From positions 434,001 to 498,000 of the forward strand of contig NC_064656.1 in the NCBI RefSeq assembly GCF_001723175.1: DNA of 64,000 nucleotides, written 5' to 3'. A program made the position numbers and the translations under genes. Positions 34,592-44,665 of the stretch are shown piece after piece. Within the stretch, counting starts at the first letter, position 1. Each line of letters starts with the position of its first letter. The notes under the pieces are model-generated. The model saw only the letters and a list, made by a program, of their open reading frames with translations, was not told where the DNA came from and made no database searches. Origin of the DNA: Penicillium oxalicum (Eukaryota > Ascomycota > Eurotiomycetes > Eurotiales > Aspergillaceae).

Positions 34592-36252
34592 CTAGAATTT
34601 CTCGCGGACAGGGCGATCTCCAGTCTGGGGCGCGTCGTGAGCGGTAGACACCGAGGCCGACGTGGAATCCAAGAGCGGAATGCGATCAATGCTGCCGCGT
34701 TTCTCCATGGGAGCAGGAGCACCGAGGGCCCCACTCGCTGGAGTATCAGAGTCGGGCAGTATGAGCGGACTGGTGGCATAGTCGGGAGAACTCTGCCACC
34801 GCGCCACATCCTTCTTTAATTGCTCCAATTCCTTTTGGAAGCGCTTACCAAAGACATCGATATAGTAGGTGGCACCGTTGTGGATACTCCAGATGAAGAG
34901 AGCAGACATGTAGAGTCCACTCGCCCATCGCGACCAAAACCAGATGGGGCATGGAATCATGGTGGATAGAGCGAACGAGTATTGAATCAACATGAAAGCC
35001 GGTTCTTGCAGCGACTCGGGGAGACTCAGAACGAATTTGCCGATCCACGCCTTGGCGTACGATTTGCGAAGCCAGGTGAAGCTGGTCGGACGTCCTGCGG
35101 CGATCTTGTCGGCACGTCGAACGGTGATCATAAAGTGGTACGTGAGCTGCCACACCAGGTACGGCACGGTCGCCCACACAATCATTGCGCCAAGAGAATA
35201 ATGCTCGGGATCTCCAGGCTGACTGAACTTGATCGCATAGACTGCGGGGAACCGCTCCTTGAGCATCTCAATTGGAGTGAGATGAACAATGCAGTGGAGT
35301 GTGGCCGGCGGCATGATGTGGATAAAAAGGCTATTTGGGGACGAAAAAGTCCGGGCGTGTCAGCTTCAAGAGTTATGACTTTTCTGCCCTCCATCTGTCC
35401 CGAAGTCGAGAATACATACCTAACCACCTTGTCCATGCTGTGAAAAACCAACGAGTTCCGCCACATGGCAATCGCCGCCGCATTGTTGCCAAAGGTCAAA
35501 CAATAGGTGCTGATGAACAGTCGCTTCGACCCCGGGAAAAACCAGATCGAAAACATGCAGAGGAGGTTCACGAAATAGCACAGATCGGCCAAGAAATAAT
35601 GATATCCCTTGGCGTGATAGGTGTACCAGCGAATCGGCATAAAGTAGGCGAGCTGTACCGAATACCAGTAGTAGAAGAACTGTGGATAGGACCCCATCAG
35701 GTAGCCACTGATGAAGATGTTGAGCACTCCAGCAATGAAGGAGATCTTCTCGCGCAGGGTCACCGTAGCAGTCTTGTTCCATTGCTTTCCCAGGCGCTCC
35801 ACGCCCTCCTTCATGCGGCCCCGGTACTTCTCCAGTTGCTCATCGGCGGTGGGCACGCGACGCCGGAACTCACCCACCACACGTTCCTTGGCATTTGCAC
35901 CCCTCGATCGCAGCTTCTCACGTTGTTTGCGCACCTTTTCCCGCTGCAGAGTGATTGCATTTTGCCATTTCTCAAAGCGCTGCGACAGTTGAATATTGTC
36001 CAGCAAGTCGAAGATGGTGAGCTTATCGAGCGGAGGAAACGTGTCCCAGTCTTCCTGGTAAGAACCACTGTTTGAGAAAGAAGGATTGCGCGAGAGTCTG
36101 CCGGGGGTGTCCGCTGGCAGGTAATCTTCATCGTGGTCATAGTCGTCAAAAGGATTATCCATGATCTCGTCGATGGAGGGAGTGGCGGCCACCGAGTCCG
36201 TCCCCACGGTGGAAGCCGACTTGCGGCGCTCCCGCAGAGTTGAGTCCTCCAT
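34592..36252 (-). CDS. GPC1: Glycerophosphocholine acyltransferase 1 (GPC1/DUF2838 family)
   Basis: Two exons, complement(34592..35330, 35420..36252), encode 523 residues. GPC1 acylates glycerophosphocholine with acyl-CoA to remake lysophosphatidylcholine in the endomembranes. The first 190 residues are polar, with an acidic patch (DDYDHDEDY) and a basic coiled coil (LQREKVRKQREKLRSRGANA). The membrane domain has about eight spans. They start at ISFIAGVLNIFISGYLMGSY and include FFYYWYSVQLAYFMPIRWYT, the conserved YHAKGYHYFLADLCYF, FGNNAAAIAMWRNSLVFHS and MPPATLHCIVHLTP. The order and motifs match yeast YGR149W. The 89-base intron keeps frame (VV-SLFIHIMPP). I chose MEDSTLRERRKSA as start by resemblance to homologs; the same frame is open to an ATG at 36345. 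The C-terminus is Ser/Pro-rich and cytosolic. Confidence 0.92.
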
Positions 36253-37512
36253 CAGAAATTGTTGTTGAAAGGAGAAGATAGTAGGGCCGTCCCGATAATG
36301 GGGATAGGGTCGACTGAGAAACCGACTAAACGTTAGCATTCCCATGGTGCAAGCGAGCGAGCGATCTACCGCGCCAGGAGGTCGAGACCGCCGCCGGGAG
36401 AGCGGCCGTCAGCCTTCTTATCTGCGCGCATTCCCTCGAGACCTCTAGAAACTTTTTGTGTCTTCTCTTTCGGGGGAGGGTAATAAGAATTTTGAGGGGG
36501 CAAAATCGTCACGAGAGAGAGCGTTCCGTACCCTTGAGACCGTAAGAACCACGGCAAGTATCACGCGGGGACTATCGTCGTGCTGTGGTTGGTGAGCGCG
36601 ATCGAACGGGATGCAAGCACGAGCAGCTGCACGCGGAAAACGGCTGAACCGATGAGTGGTCGAGTGGAGGCACCAGCGAGATGTTGAAGGTCAGGATGGG
36701 TCAGGACAAGCGCTGAGGAATCGCAGTGGGAAGCATGTGGGCAGGTTCATGAAGCTTCGGCGTTGCAGGGGGGGAGGGCAGCTCCAGCAAAGCCAAACAA
36801 ACCAAAGCGCAGCGTCATCACACACCGTCCCGCAGGAGCTCGTCATTGGGTCCTACTCAAGACCCAATCAGAGTGGCCCGTTGCGCCACAGGCCCTCCCC
36901 ATCGATAACCCGATTCACCGCTGCCACCACGCCAAGCCTGGCGCTCAAGTTACTCCACGATCTTCCACGATCCACAGAATGGAGTTTGGGAAGATCTTCG
37001 CTATCGTCAACAGAGACTTTGAGTTACTGCATGTATATATGCTCAACAGTGTGGATTTGATTTTCAAGGTCTTGATTGATTCACACTTGACTCATCGGCG
37101 CACGGTGAGCACCAGGTATTCCCACATGGAACAGAACTCAAACTCGGATTGATTGCGACACTATATGTAAGCGTTGCGTGTCAAGCATAGATATCTCGAA
37201 TTCGGTGGAAGAAAGGTCATGGTAATACCTCCGTTTGACTGAGCCACCTATAGGTATTGCCCATCCATTGTATATATATGTATGGGGAACCGGGCGGAAA
37301 TACTTAAGCCTTGTTACGTCCCTAATTACTGGATAGTGAATTTTGGTTTTCGTACTGGCACACCTTCAACTTAATCCATCTCGACAAAATATCATTGCAG
37401 CACTAACGCTCATCTCGAGTCTCCGCCGTATTTACAATAGTACCCCAATATCAAGATCATTCAGATCTCAATTTCTCGGGTGCTCATCTGTCACATACAC
37501 AGAAGGCGAACT
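36253..37512. other. Intergenic, 1.3 kb
   Basis: It contains the upstream region of GPC1 and the 3' flank of the nitrilase. A plus-strand frame of 129 codons at 36763-37152 has no family resemblance. The 37150-37320 stretch is AT-rich with TATATATATG. Confidence 0.4.
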
Positions 37513-38730
37513 TCATCCAGCCCTAGACTGCTCTCGCACCGGCTTCTTGACATTTTGATCCACACCCAGCCACAGAAGATCTGGCCGACTATAGTGTCCA
37601 CAGACGTCGATGAACGCTTTGGACTGAAGCACTTCATCCAGATTCAGCGTTGCATAGATGATTCCCTCCTCCGTCTCGGGGATATCCGTTGAAATCTGAC
37701 GCCCATCCGGGGCAAAAATGGCGGAGCTTCCGCCCCCTGGTGAGCCCATGATATTTCCTGGTAAGTTCTGCATCCGATCTATTCCGGCTTGACTGATCAC
37801 GGCCGTTGTGTGCAGCACGAATGCCTGAGACTCGATCGCGTATGTGCTGGCGATGGCTCGGGTGCCTGGTGCGAATCCATTATCAGTTTCTGTATCGTAT
37901 CATATCATTTAAACTCCACTCCTTCATGTCTTGCCGACGAGTTCTTCTTGAAGCAAGCACTCACCCTGAAGGGACATGGACCAAAGTTCCCCGCCACCGT
38001 TATGAGAGAACAAAGGTGGCCATGCCCCGACATGGATCTGTTCTCTCTGTGCGTAGGTGTGGTACTTGAGCAAAGGCTGCGTGTGCTCCCAGCAAGAAAG
38101 TGCGCCGATCCGGGCCACCGGGGTGTCAGTCACGGTGTTGAGGCACTCGGCAGATGCATCTCCAAAGACCGTTCGCTCCATGTGCGTGGCTTTGATCTTG
38201 CTTCGAGTTGTGAGGATTTCCCCGTCGGAGCCAATGATCGCTTGCGAGATATACAGCGAGTTATGGCGGTTCTCTGAAAAGCCGAGGACGACGATGATCT
38301 TGTTCTTTGCAGCGCAGCTCTGAATCTGGATCATCTGGGGCGAGTCTAACTTGAGGGAGTTGAGGATGTACTTTGAATGCAGTGGTGGGTCGACGGGGCG
38401 TGACCTAGAACGTGTGTCAATGATTGAAGTTGTAGGCAGGCTTGCCGGTGCTGGCAGACTGGCTCTTCATTCACCAGAGACCGGGACGATGAGAGGAAGA
38501 AGGTTTTCTCACCAGATCCACGCTGGATAGCCGGGAATCCAACATTCAGGGAAAGTGATCACCTCGGCCTGATTCTCAGCTGCCTCGGTGATGAGCGCGC
38601 AGGTCTTTCGCACAGTTGCCTCGAGATCGAGCCACACGGGCTCAGCCTGGGTCACGGCAACTCGAACGTGAGTTTTCCTGGCATCAGTCATTGACGCTGA
38701 CTTTGACACCATCTTGCTCGGCTTTGACAA
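37513..38730 (-). CDS. Nitrilase (cyanide hydratase/aliphatic nitrilase class)
   Basis: Three exons, complement(37513..37856 or 37864, 37965..38404, 38513..38730), encode about 333 residues. The carbon-nitrogen hydrolase triad is visible: Glu in [18 protein letters not shown], Lys in [18 protein letters not shown], Cys in [19 protein letters not shown]. Family members convert nitriles to acids and ammonia, or cyanide to formamide. The C-terminal part has [17 protein letters not shown] and [14 protein letters not shown], as in fungal nitrilases. The third junction is ambiguous. The better acceptor (CCAG, exon from 37864) puts the following conserved [15 protein letters not shown] out of frame by one base. 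A weaker GAG acceptor eight bases on (exon from 37856) restores frame but drops about three residues. Three start ATGs are possible; [18 protein letters not shown] may be the true start. A Zn2Cys6 regulator lies directly upstream on the same strand. Confidence 0.87.
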
Positions 38731-39529
38731 TGTAGAATTCCGCTGTTTGGTCGTACAAGTGGATCGTGGGTATGGCGACAGTCACACTTTTTGTATATGG
38801 TAATGAGTGTCCAGTGCCCGGTAATATCTCAACACATCAGTCAGACAAGATCTCACTTCACCTCCGCTCTTTGGGGTTCTCCCCCCTCATCTTTATAAAC
38901 CGACCAAGATGCCCCACAGGAATAAGCTTTGGTCGGCCGATTTATCACGGCGGCGATTTCGTCTCCGCCGATAACGAATTGCCCGCACGCCAATCAGCCT
39001 TCACCTCATCACTCTGTCAGTCGGAAGATGCAAACACAACACACGTCTACGGAGTCTTGAGTGGTGGGGGATCAGTCAAGCCTCACTCGAGACATATGCT
39101 ATTTTGATGAGTTCTTTTTCACGAATGCAATTTGTAGAATGCTTCGTTCTGATCCAGCTGTCGATTTCCAGCATCCTCGTCGGTTGGAAATTTCCATGGG
39201 ATGTTGCACGATCAAACTGTATAGACCCGACCCCCCATGCAGGACCTAGGTAGGTATTACTGGAAATTTCAAGCCCGCGGAGAATAAAGGCGAGCTACAC
39301 TTGATGCTCCAATCAGCCAGATGCGGTTCACTCATCACGGACCTGTTCTGACCCATGTTGTGTTCATATTCATGTTACTGTGAGCGATGTCCCGCCTACA
39401 TGGTTATTTTAGGAAAGACACATAGCTGTACTTAAGTGATGCTCGATACTTCCTCGACATCCTGGTCAAAATTCGCATAACTGCGCCTCCATCATAATGA
39501 ACATTTCTGATTCCGGGCTATTCTGCGGC
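38731..39529. promoter_or_regulatory. Upstream region of the nitrilase
   Basis: 0.8 kb between the regulator's stop and the nitrilase start. It contains the CGGCGG/CCGCCG inverted repeat at 38948-38970, flanked by GATA-type cores (TTATCA at 38942, GATAA at 38970), and further CGG/CCG words (GTCGGCCGA near 38933). Confidence 0.45.
38948..38970. promoter_or_regulatory. CGGCGG-N11-CCGCCG inverted repeat (Zn2Cys6-type site)
   Basis: A perfect six-base inverted repeat with an 11-base spacer, about 220 bases upstream of the nitrilase start. The inner CGG-N11-CCG has the half-site orientation and spacing bound by Gal4-type dimers. The adjacent gene encodes a Zn2Cys6 protein, but binding is inference. 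Confidence 0.5.
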
Positions 39530-41895
39530 TTATACCCAAAAGTCTAGCGTATCCAATCCCAGGTCCCACGGATCAAAGCCAGAGTAATCGAAATAGTCGA
39601 GACTAGCCCAGTCAAAACCCGCATCAACTACTTCAACGTCGTCCAGCGCTGAACTTTGAAGCTTCAGTGACCCTGTTTCACAGGAGCAGGCCAGCTCAGA
39701 CTCCGTCGTCAGCTTCGACTGGCGCTCCATCGATACAGGAACACTGTAACGTATCGGTAAAGCTTTGATAATGTTCCAGCGATGAGCCAACTCTCGGAGT
39801 ACAGTCATGGCGTTGCGGGCCCGTTGCCACCGTGAGCTCATGGCTTCCAAGGCGTTGAAGCAGACGCGGAAACGACTGATTGACTGGCTTTTCAAAGATG
39901 GTTCTGTCGAGGTCGCATTGAGAAGTAGGGTGATTGCTGCTGTCTGTACGCTGTGTACAATAAATGGTGGGGCTTTGTCGAAGTGCGCCAGTCTCTCGTA
40001 TGCTCGAATCAGTCTGACAATCTCTGCTGCTTCCACCGCCATGGATCGAATGGAGAGGCGATGGATATGAGATCCCGGCGGCTCATTGAGGTAGGGACGG
40101 TGGATGAGTAGTTGAGACATGTGGTATGACATGTGACAGAAAATGAGGGTAGGTTCGGTCACGTCTTTTGTCAGTCGCAGCCTGGAATTTAGATCTCTGC
40201 GGAAAGACAACAGTCGCTCACGGGCATCGATCAGCATGCCATGTCGTTTTTCCATGTCGAGATCCAAGAACTGAAATGAGTAGCTATACCAGACTCAGAA
40301 TTTTAGATTCAATATTCAATTGGCAGAAAATGAGATGAGAATAGACGAGAATCCTCTCCTTACATGCTGTCCATGAATTGATCGTGTATGAACCAAAGCC
40401 GACAGTGGTAGTCAAAGATAACTGCTTGGAGTGGCACATCCTGGTCAACAACGTCCAGATAGAAGGGTGCCGAGACTCGTCGCCAAGGAATGAGACAATT
40501 ACGTCCCAAGAGCGAGGTTGCGATTCTATTTTCACGGGTTAATGTACTTTCATCCTCAATGATGCCAGCAAAGATCTGGCACACACCTATCCAAAAGAAT
40601 GACACTCCAGAGGGACTTGACTCTCAACTGGCGGGATTGCAGCGCTTGTGGATTGGAAGCTTCGGACTCATTTGTCTGCAGAGTTTCAAGGGAGCTGACG
40701 GTAAGTCCAAGGTGAAGTGCCAGGCTACAAGCCATGCCTTGGGAAGGTACAAAGTCAGTACCATCGTTCTTTCGTGACCTCCTTGGCTTGTTAGAGTCGT
40801 ACCGTTGTACATCCATGCCATCTTTTCATTATCGAGTGCAAGTTCCCGCCAGCACATGATAGAAAGCGCCTGGATCGTGCTGAGCGTGGGAGTTTCTCGA
40901 CAGGTCTTTAGCGCGGTGGCCTCGACGATGGCGGCCATTTCGCTCCCATAACATTTCCCCTCAACGCTATCTGCGTACAATGAGCCAGCAGCCAGGGTTG
41001 CCATCCCCAGAAACGTCATGTCTGCAGTTGGGCTGTCGGCCATTTCAACCAGTACATCTTCGTCAACCAATTGATGAACAGGGTTGATGAACTTTGTGAA
41101 TAATGTCACTAGATTCTTAACAACTTGTGAAACATCGAGGGAGTTTTGATCACTCCCATGTTCGCACCAGGCGTGTTCATGTTCAAAATCAGGTTGAACA
41201 GGGTTAATCGTAACGCCTGCGCTATCCGTCTCGAAGCAAAAATTGCCCGATGGCCCAATAAGGGAAGTTTCACCCCCTTCGCTTATCTTGAGCCGCCACA
41301 AAAGAGAACTGACGTCGTTGATTGCCGTTGAGATGTTTGTTCCATGATCCCCTTCCAGATCTGCTTGGACAGGTGTTCCTGAGATTGTATCATCGGCTGT
41401 CATTATCTCGGCAATACTCTCCGACACTGCCATGGAGGGATGCAGATTCTCCAACCGGCGAATCTCTGCTTTAAGCAATTGAACTTGGATTTCGAGCTCA
41501 TTCATATAGTGCGGGTCATGTTTTCTCCTACAATCTCGCGTGATGAGTCGCCGAACTCGATGCGGGTCTAGAGCTACCAGGATCATACTTTGCTGGTTTC
41601 TCGAGAATATACTGACATTCTAGATCCCGTGTACAGCACCATGAACACGCCGGCCGTAGCTTATCGCACTACATGTTAGAAAGCCATTAGCTTGATGCAG
41701 GTCTGGACCCCAGCGGCAGGGTATAGCCGTGGGAAAAGGTAGACGCAAATGTCGATGGGCAGATACCTTGCGCTTACGCTTCCGGCATGCTTCGCAGGCT
41801 GGCGCATTGACTTTGCGTGTGTCATCGCTCCCCGAATTACACCCATCCATTGATACTGATACGAGCTGGGTCGTTTCGGACCAAGGGAATGACAA
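39530..41895 (-). CDS. Zn2Cys6 (fungal binuclear zinc cluster) transcription factor
   Basis: Six exons, complement(39530..40283, 40364..40525, 40587..40737, 40803..41527, 41589..41668, 41767..41895), encode 666 residues if the first ATG is used; a second in-frame ATG (MDGCNSGSDD) lies 15 codons later. The zinc cluster spans the first intron: ACEACRKRKRK then CDKLRPACSWCCTRDLECQY. A linker and a coiled coil (DPHYMNELEIQVQLLKAEIRRLENLH) follow. The fungal regulatory middle domain is clear in TIQALSIMCWRELAL, MACSLALHLGLTVSS, LWSVILLDR, IATSLLGRNCLIPWRRVSAP and MDSIYSFQFLDLDMEKRHG. A Trp/Asp/Phe-rich acidic tail (YFDYSGFDPWDLGLDTLDFW) looks like an activation domain. All five junctions keep frame. 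It is upstream of, and co-oriented with, the nitrilase, suggesting but not proving local regulation. Confidence 0.9.
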
Positions 41896-42893
41896 CTCGA
41901 GATTTCGAGAGGGTTTCCTGTGAAATGTGTGAGCTGCAACACAAAGGCGCCAGCTCGACAGATTTATTTTCTTCGCTTCAGGTGTTTTCAGACCCGTTTC
42001 CGAGGTCTCACGGTCAGCAGTGCATAGCTGGACGTTTTCTTATATTGAAGAAGAGCAGAATGCACGAATGACATGCTCAGGTCTACAGACCAAAGAGGGA
42101 AAAGTTGAGGTCGGTGGGGCGTAAGCTTCAAGACGAGTTGAATCATGTGCTCTTCCGTTACAACTTGTGACTACTGCTCGATCAAGTTAGTACTTACTAG
42201 ACCACTCATGGAAGTACCAGTGATGACCCTGTGTCCAATAATGACCGACACCGGTCTCCGCAGTACGTCACTATGAGTGGGCGCCAGCCGCGAATCACAG
42301 GTACCTCCTCTGAACAGGTCTGAAGAGGAACCCTGGCATGTTTGTGAAAACGGGGTAATTGAATCTTGACCGAAACCGAAGCTTTGAATCCTAAATAGTC
42401 TACTCGGTAGTCCGTCTGCCTTTGGAAATGCGCAATGAATTGTGAAATACACAAAGAGTTCATGCCTGGTATTTGTAATATCATCACTCGATCTGATCAA
42501 TTCAGACGCAGGCCGTAACAAAAAGGTTATGCACCTTGGATTCTGCTATTCACGCTCAGAAGAAGTCGGGGAGCTTTCTCCCTTCAAGCGGGAAGTAGAT
42601 GTACCTCAGTACTGATCCCAATCTCCAATACAAGCGCTTCCACATTCATGTGCTTGATAGAAGTCCAAAGACCTTCTCTAAGTTGGGGGGTCACTCCACA
42701 GAATTAAGGATCAAATTCAGAGGTATCTCATCAGGATCCATTGAATGGATAGATCGGTCTTTGCAATCGGATTCGTGATTCGTTTATACTCCGTCCATAA
42801 TGCTATACAGCCCCGTTGAGCTCAAGACATGCAGATATACCAAACAGGATGCGAATTCTTATACAAGAAAAAAGAAAAACGAAAAGGGTATTT
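41896..42893. other. Intergenic, 1 kb
   Basis: It lies between the regulator's start and the stop of the DUF2841-like gene. A 116-codon minus-strand frame (42171-42521) shows no family motif. I see nothing else. Confidence 0.4.
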
Positions 42894-44665
42894 CTAGTAT
42901 CCAAACGACGAGTTGTGAGGCATTTGCGGCATAGCGGGCCAGTACCCCGCCGACGGCTTCACGCTTGGCATGAACTGCTGTCCATAGCACGGCGATAGAT
43001 AAGCTGGTTCGATAGGAAGATCCTTGAGAGTGGATGGGGATTGTTGTGAGGCCATGACGTTTGATGCCATGGCCGCGTTGTATGCTCCGTATGTTCCTGG
43101 GCTATGGGGGCCACTGGAGTCGCTTGCTGTGGGGGAGAGGGGCAGCCCGTGGGAGGGACCAGGCCGCCCTTGGGAGTTGGGCGGGCCGATTGAGAGGCCG
43201 TCGTCGAGTGATAGATGGGGGTCGAGTCCGTAGACGTCGTCTTCTTGGTCTTCTTGTTCATCTTCTGTCAAAGAGATTGGCGCGATATAGATGTTTGAAG
43301 AAAGGTCTTCCTCGTGGCAGATGGCTTCGGGCAGATGCGTGTGGCGGAGTTGGATGCGAGCGTTGGCATCTGTACACTGCACTTAGCAAGGTTTGGTTCC
43401 TCGAGGATTGCCGTGGATGAGTCCATCACATACCGAGATCTCCGTCCAGGAAGCGCTCCTCCATCTCTCTCACAAAGTAGATCTCATCTAGTACCTGCAC
43501 GCGGTTTGCGGGCGTAATCTGGCGTCGAACATCTTGTCCTGCATCGCGGAGCTTCTGTGCAGTGATGCCGTGGCTGTCTTTCAATTCGCACAGAATGTGG
43601 ACGAGTAACTTTAAGCGATCTGGACTCGGGACGAGAGTGATTAGCTCAATCCATCAGGTCATAGCATCCCTTCCCCCTTCCGCGCCGTCGTCTTTCACAC
43701 TCACCTCTTTTGAGCAGGTGATCTGGTTCCCGATGAAGGACACCGACAGGCCACCACGCCGGCTTGGTCTGTTCCGGGTCGACACGCTGTGCTACTCCCG
43801 CAATCACCTTGCGTCCATTGTATGGGAAATGCACTTGCTTCCTCGGCTCGACGAGTTTAATGTAGGACTTGGCGATGGTTCGACAGTTCAACTGCTGAAA
43901 GTCTTCAAAGGCCTTTTCGTAGTATCGGCGAAGTAGATCTCGGTCTCCGACTCGAAGGACCGTGTGTCCTGGGCGAGGCGTCGGCGTGGGAGAGACTGGT
44001 TTGTATTGAGGCTGAGCGTTACTGGTTCGCCTTGAATCGCGTCTCCTTCTCTTATTCTGGTCTAAAAATTGGCATGGGATCATTTCCGCCGGTCCAGCCG
44101 GTCCGGTGCGCATCAGACCCGGGCTCGAATGGGTCATGAACGGAGATCCATCGAACAATTGACTGGGGCCTGGATTGTGACACATCAGCGCCGAGTCTCC
44201 AAGATGTTTGCATTGCATAGCTTGAAAAAGAAGAATTGGACAGGGCTCCCAACTCACTGGCATTCATGGATGGAAGGGTGCTGGCGACCGGACTGGGGTT
44301 GGCCAATTTCACAAAGTTGTCAGTCACCTCGGGGGTGAAGATGGCACCACCGCAGCCAGCCATTGAAGCCGACGCTTTCACGCGGAGCTCGCCATTGTGA
44401 TCGAGATAAATCATGGCATAGTGGGGATGTGGAAAGTCGATCCCCGCGTCTGGCTGTTTGTATTGCCCTTAGAGTCAGTCAACCAGACTCCACACGACAA
44501 TTCATCACCGGTCATAAGTTCATATGAATTGAGAGGAGGAGGGGGGTGGAGAGGGTCATGTTGTACCATTTGCATTTGTCCATGCTCGCCGGGTGAAAGG
44601 GATGCATCCGAATGTCTGCGTTCAAGACCATCACCAACTCCCAGGTGTGGTCGATTCATATCCAT
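42894..44665 (-). CDS. DUF2841-like fungal protein, function unknown
   Basis: Exons by eye: complement(42894..43369, 43434..43619, 43705..44169, 44258..44665). The conserved core runs RDLLRRYYEKAFEDFQQLNC, RTIAKSYIKLVEPRKQVHFP, YNGRKVIAGVAQRV and KPAWWPVGVLHREPDHLLKR. It continues with LKLLVHILCELKDSHGITAQ, QDVRRQITPANRVQVLDEIY and VREMEERFLDG. I recall this block as the fungal DUF2841 family (not searched). The N-terminus (MDMNRPHLGVGDGLERRHSD) and the Pro/Ser/Asn-rich C-terminus are disordered. The region reads like a nuclear regulator, but no known DNA-binding motif is present. Exon 1 is one base short: WLTDSKGN lies in one frame and YKQPDAGIDFPHPHYAMIYL in the next, joining at about 44463. 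A shorter in-frame start (MIYLDHNGELRV, base 44414) avoids the break. Confidence 0.75.

Noticed and set aside
35335..36075. 246-codon plus-strand frame
   Set aside because: Antisense to GPC1, which has family motifs.
36763..37152. 129-codon plus-strand frame upstream of GPC1
   Set aside because: No recognisable domain and no start or splice support.
40270..40364. Apparent frameshift at the last intron of the Zn2Cys6 gene
   Set aside because: Using the TATAG acceptor (exon from 40283) instead of TTTCAG gives IYSFQFLDLD in frame, as in other family members, so no damage is needed.
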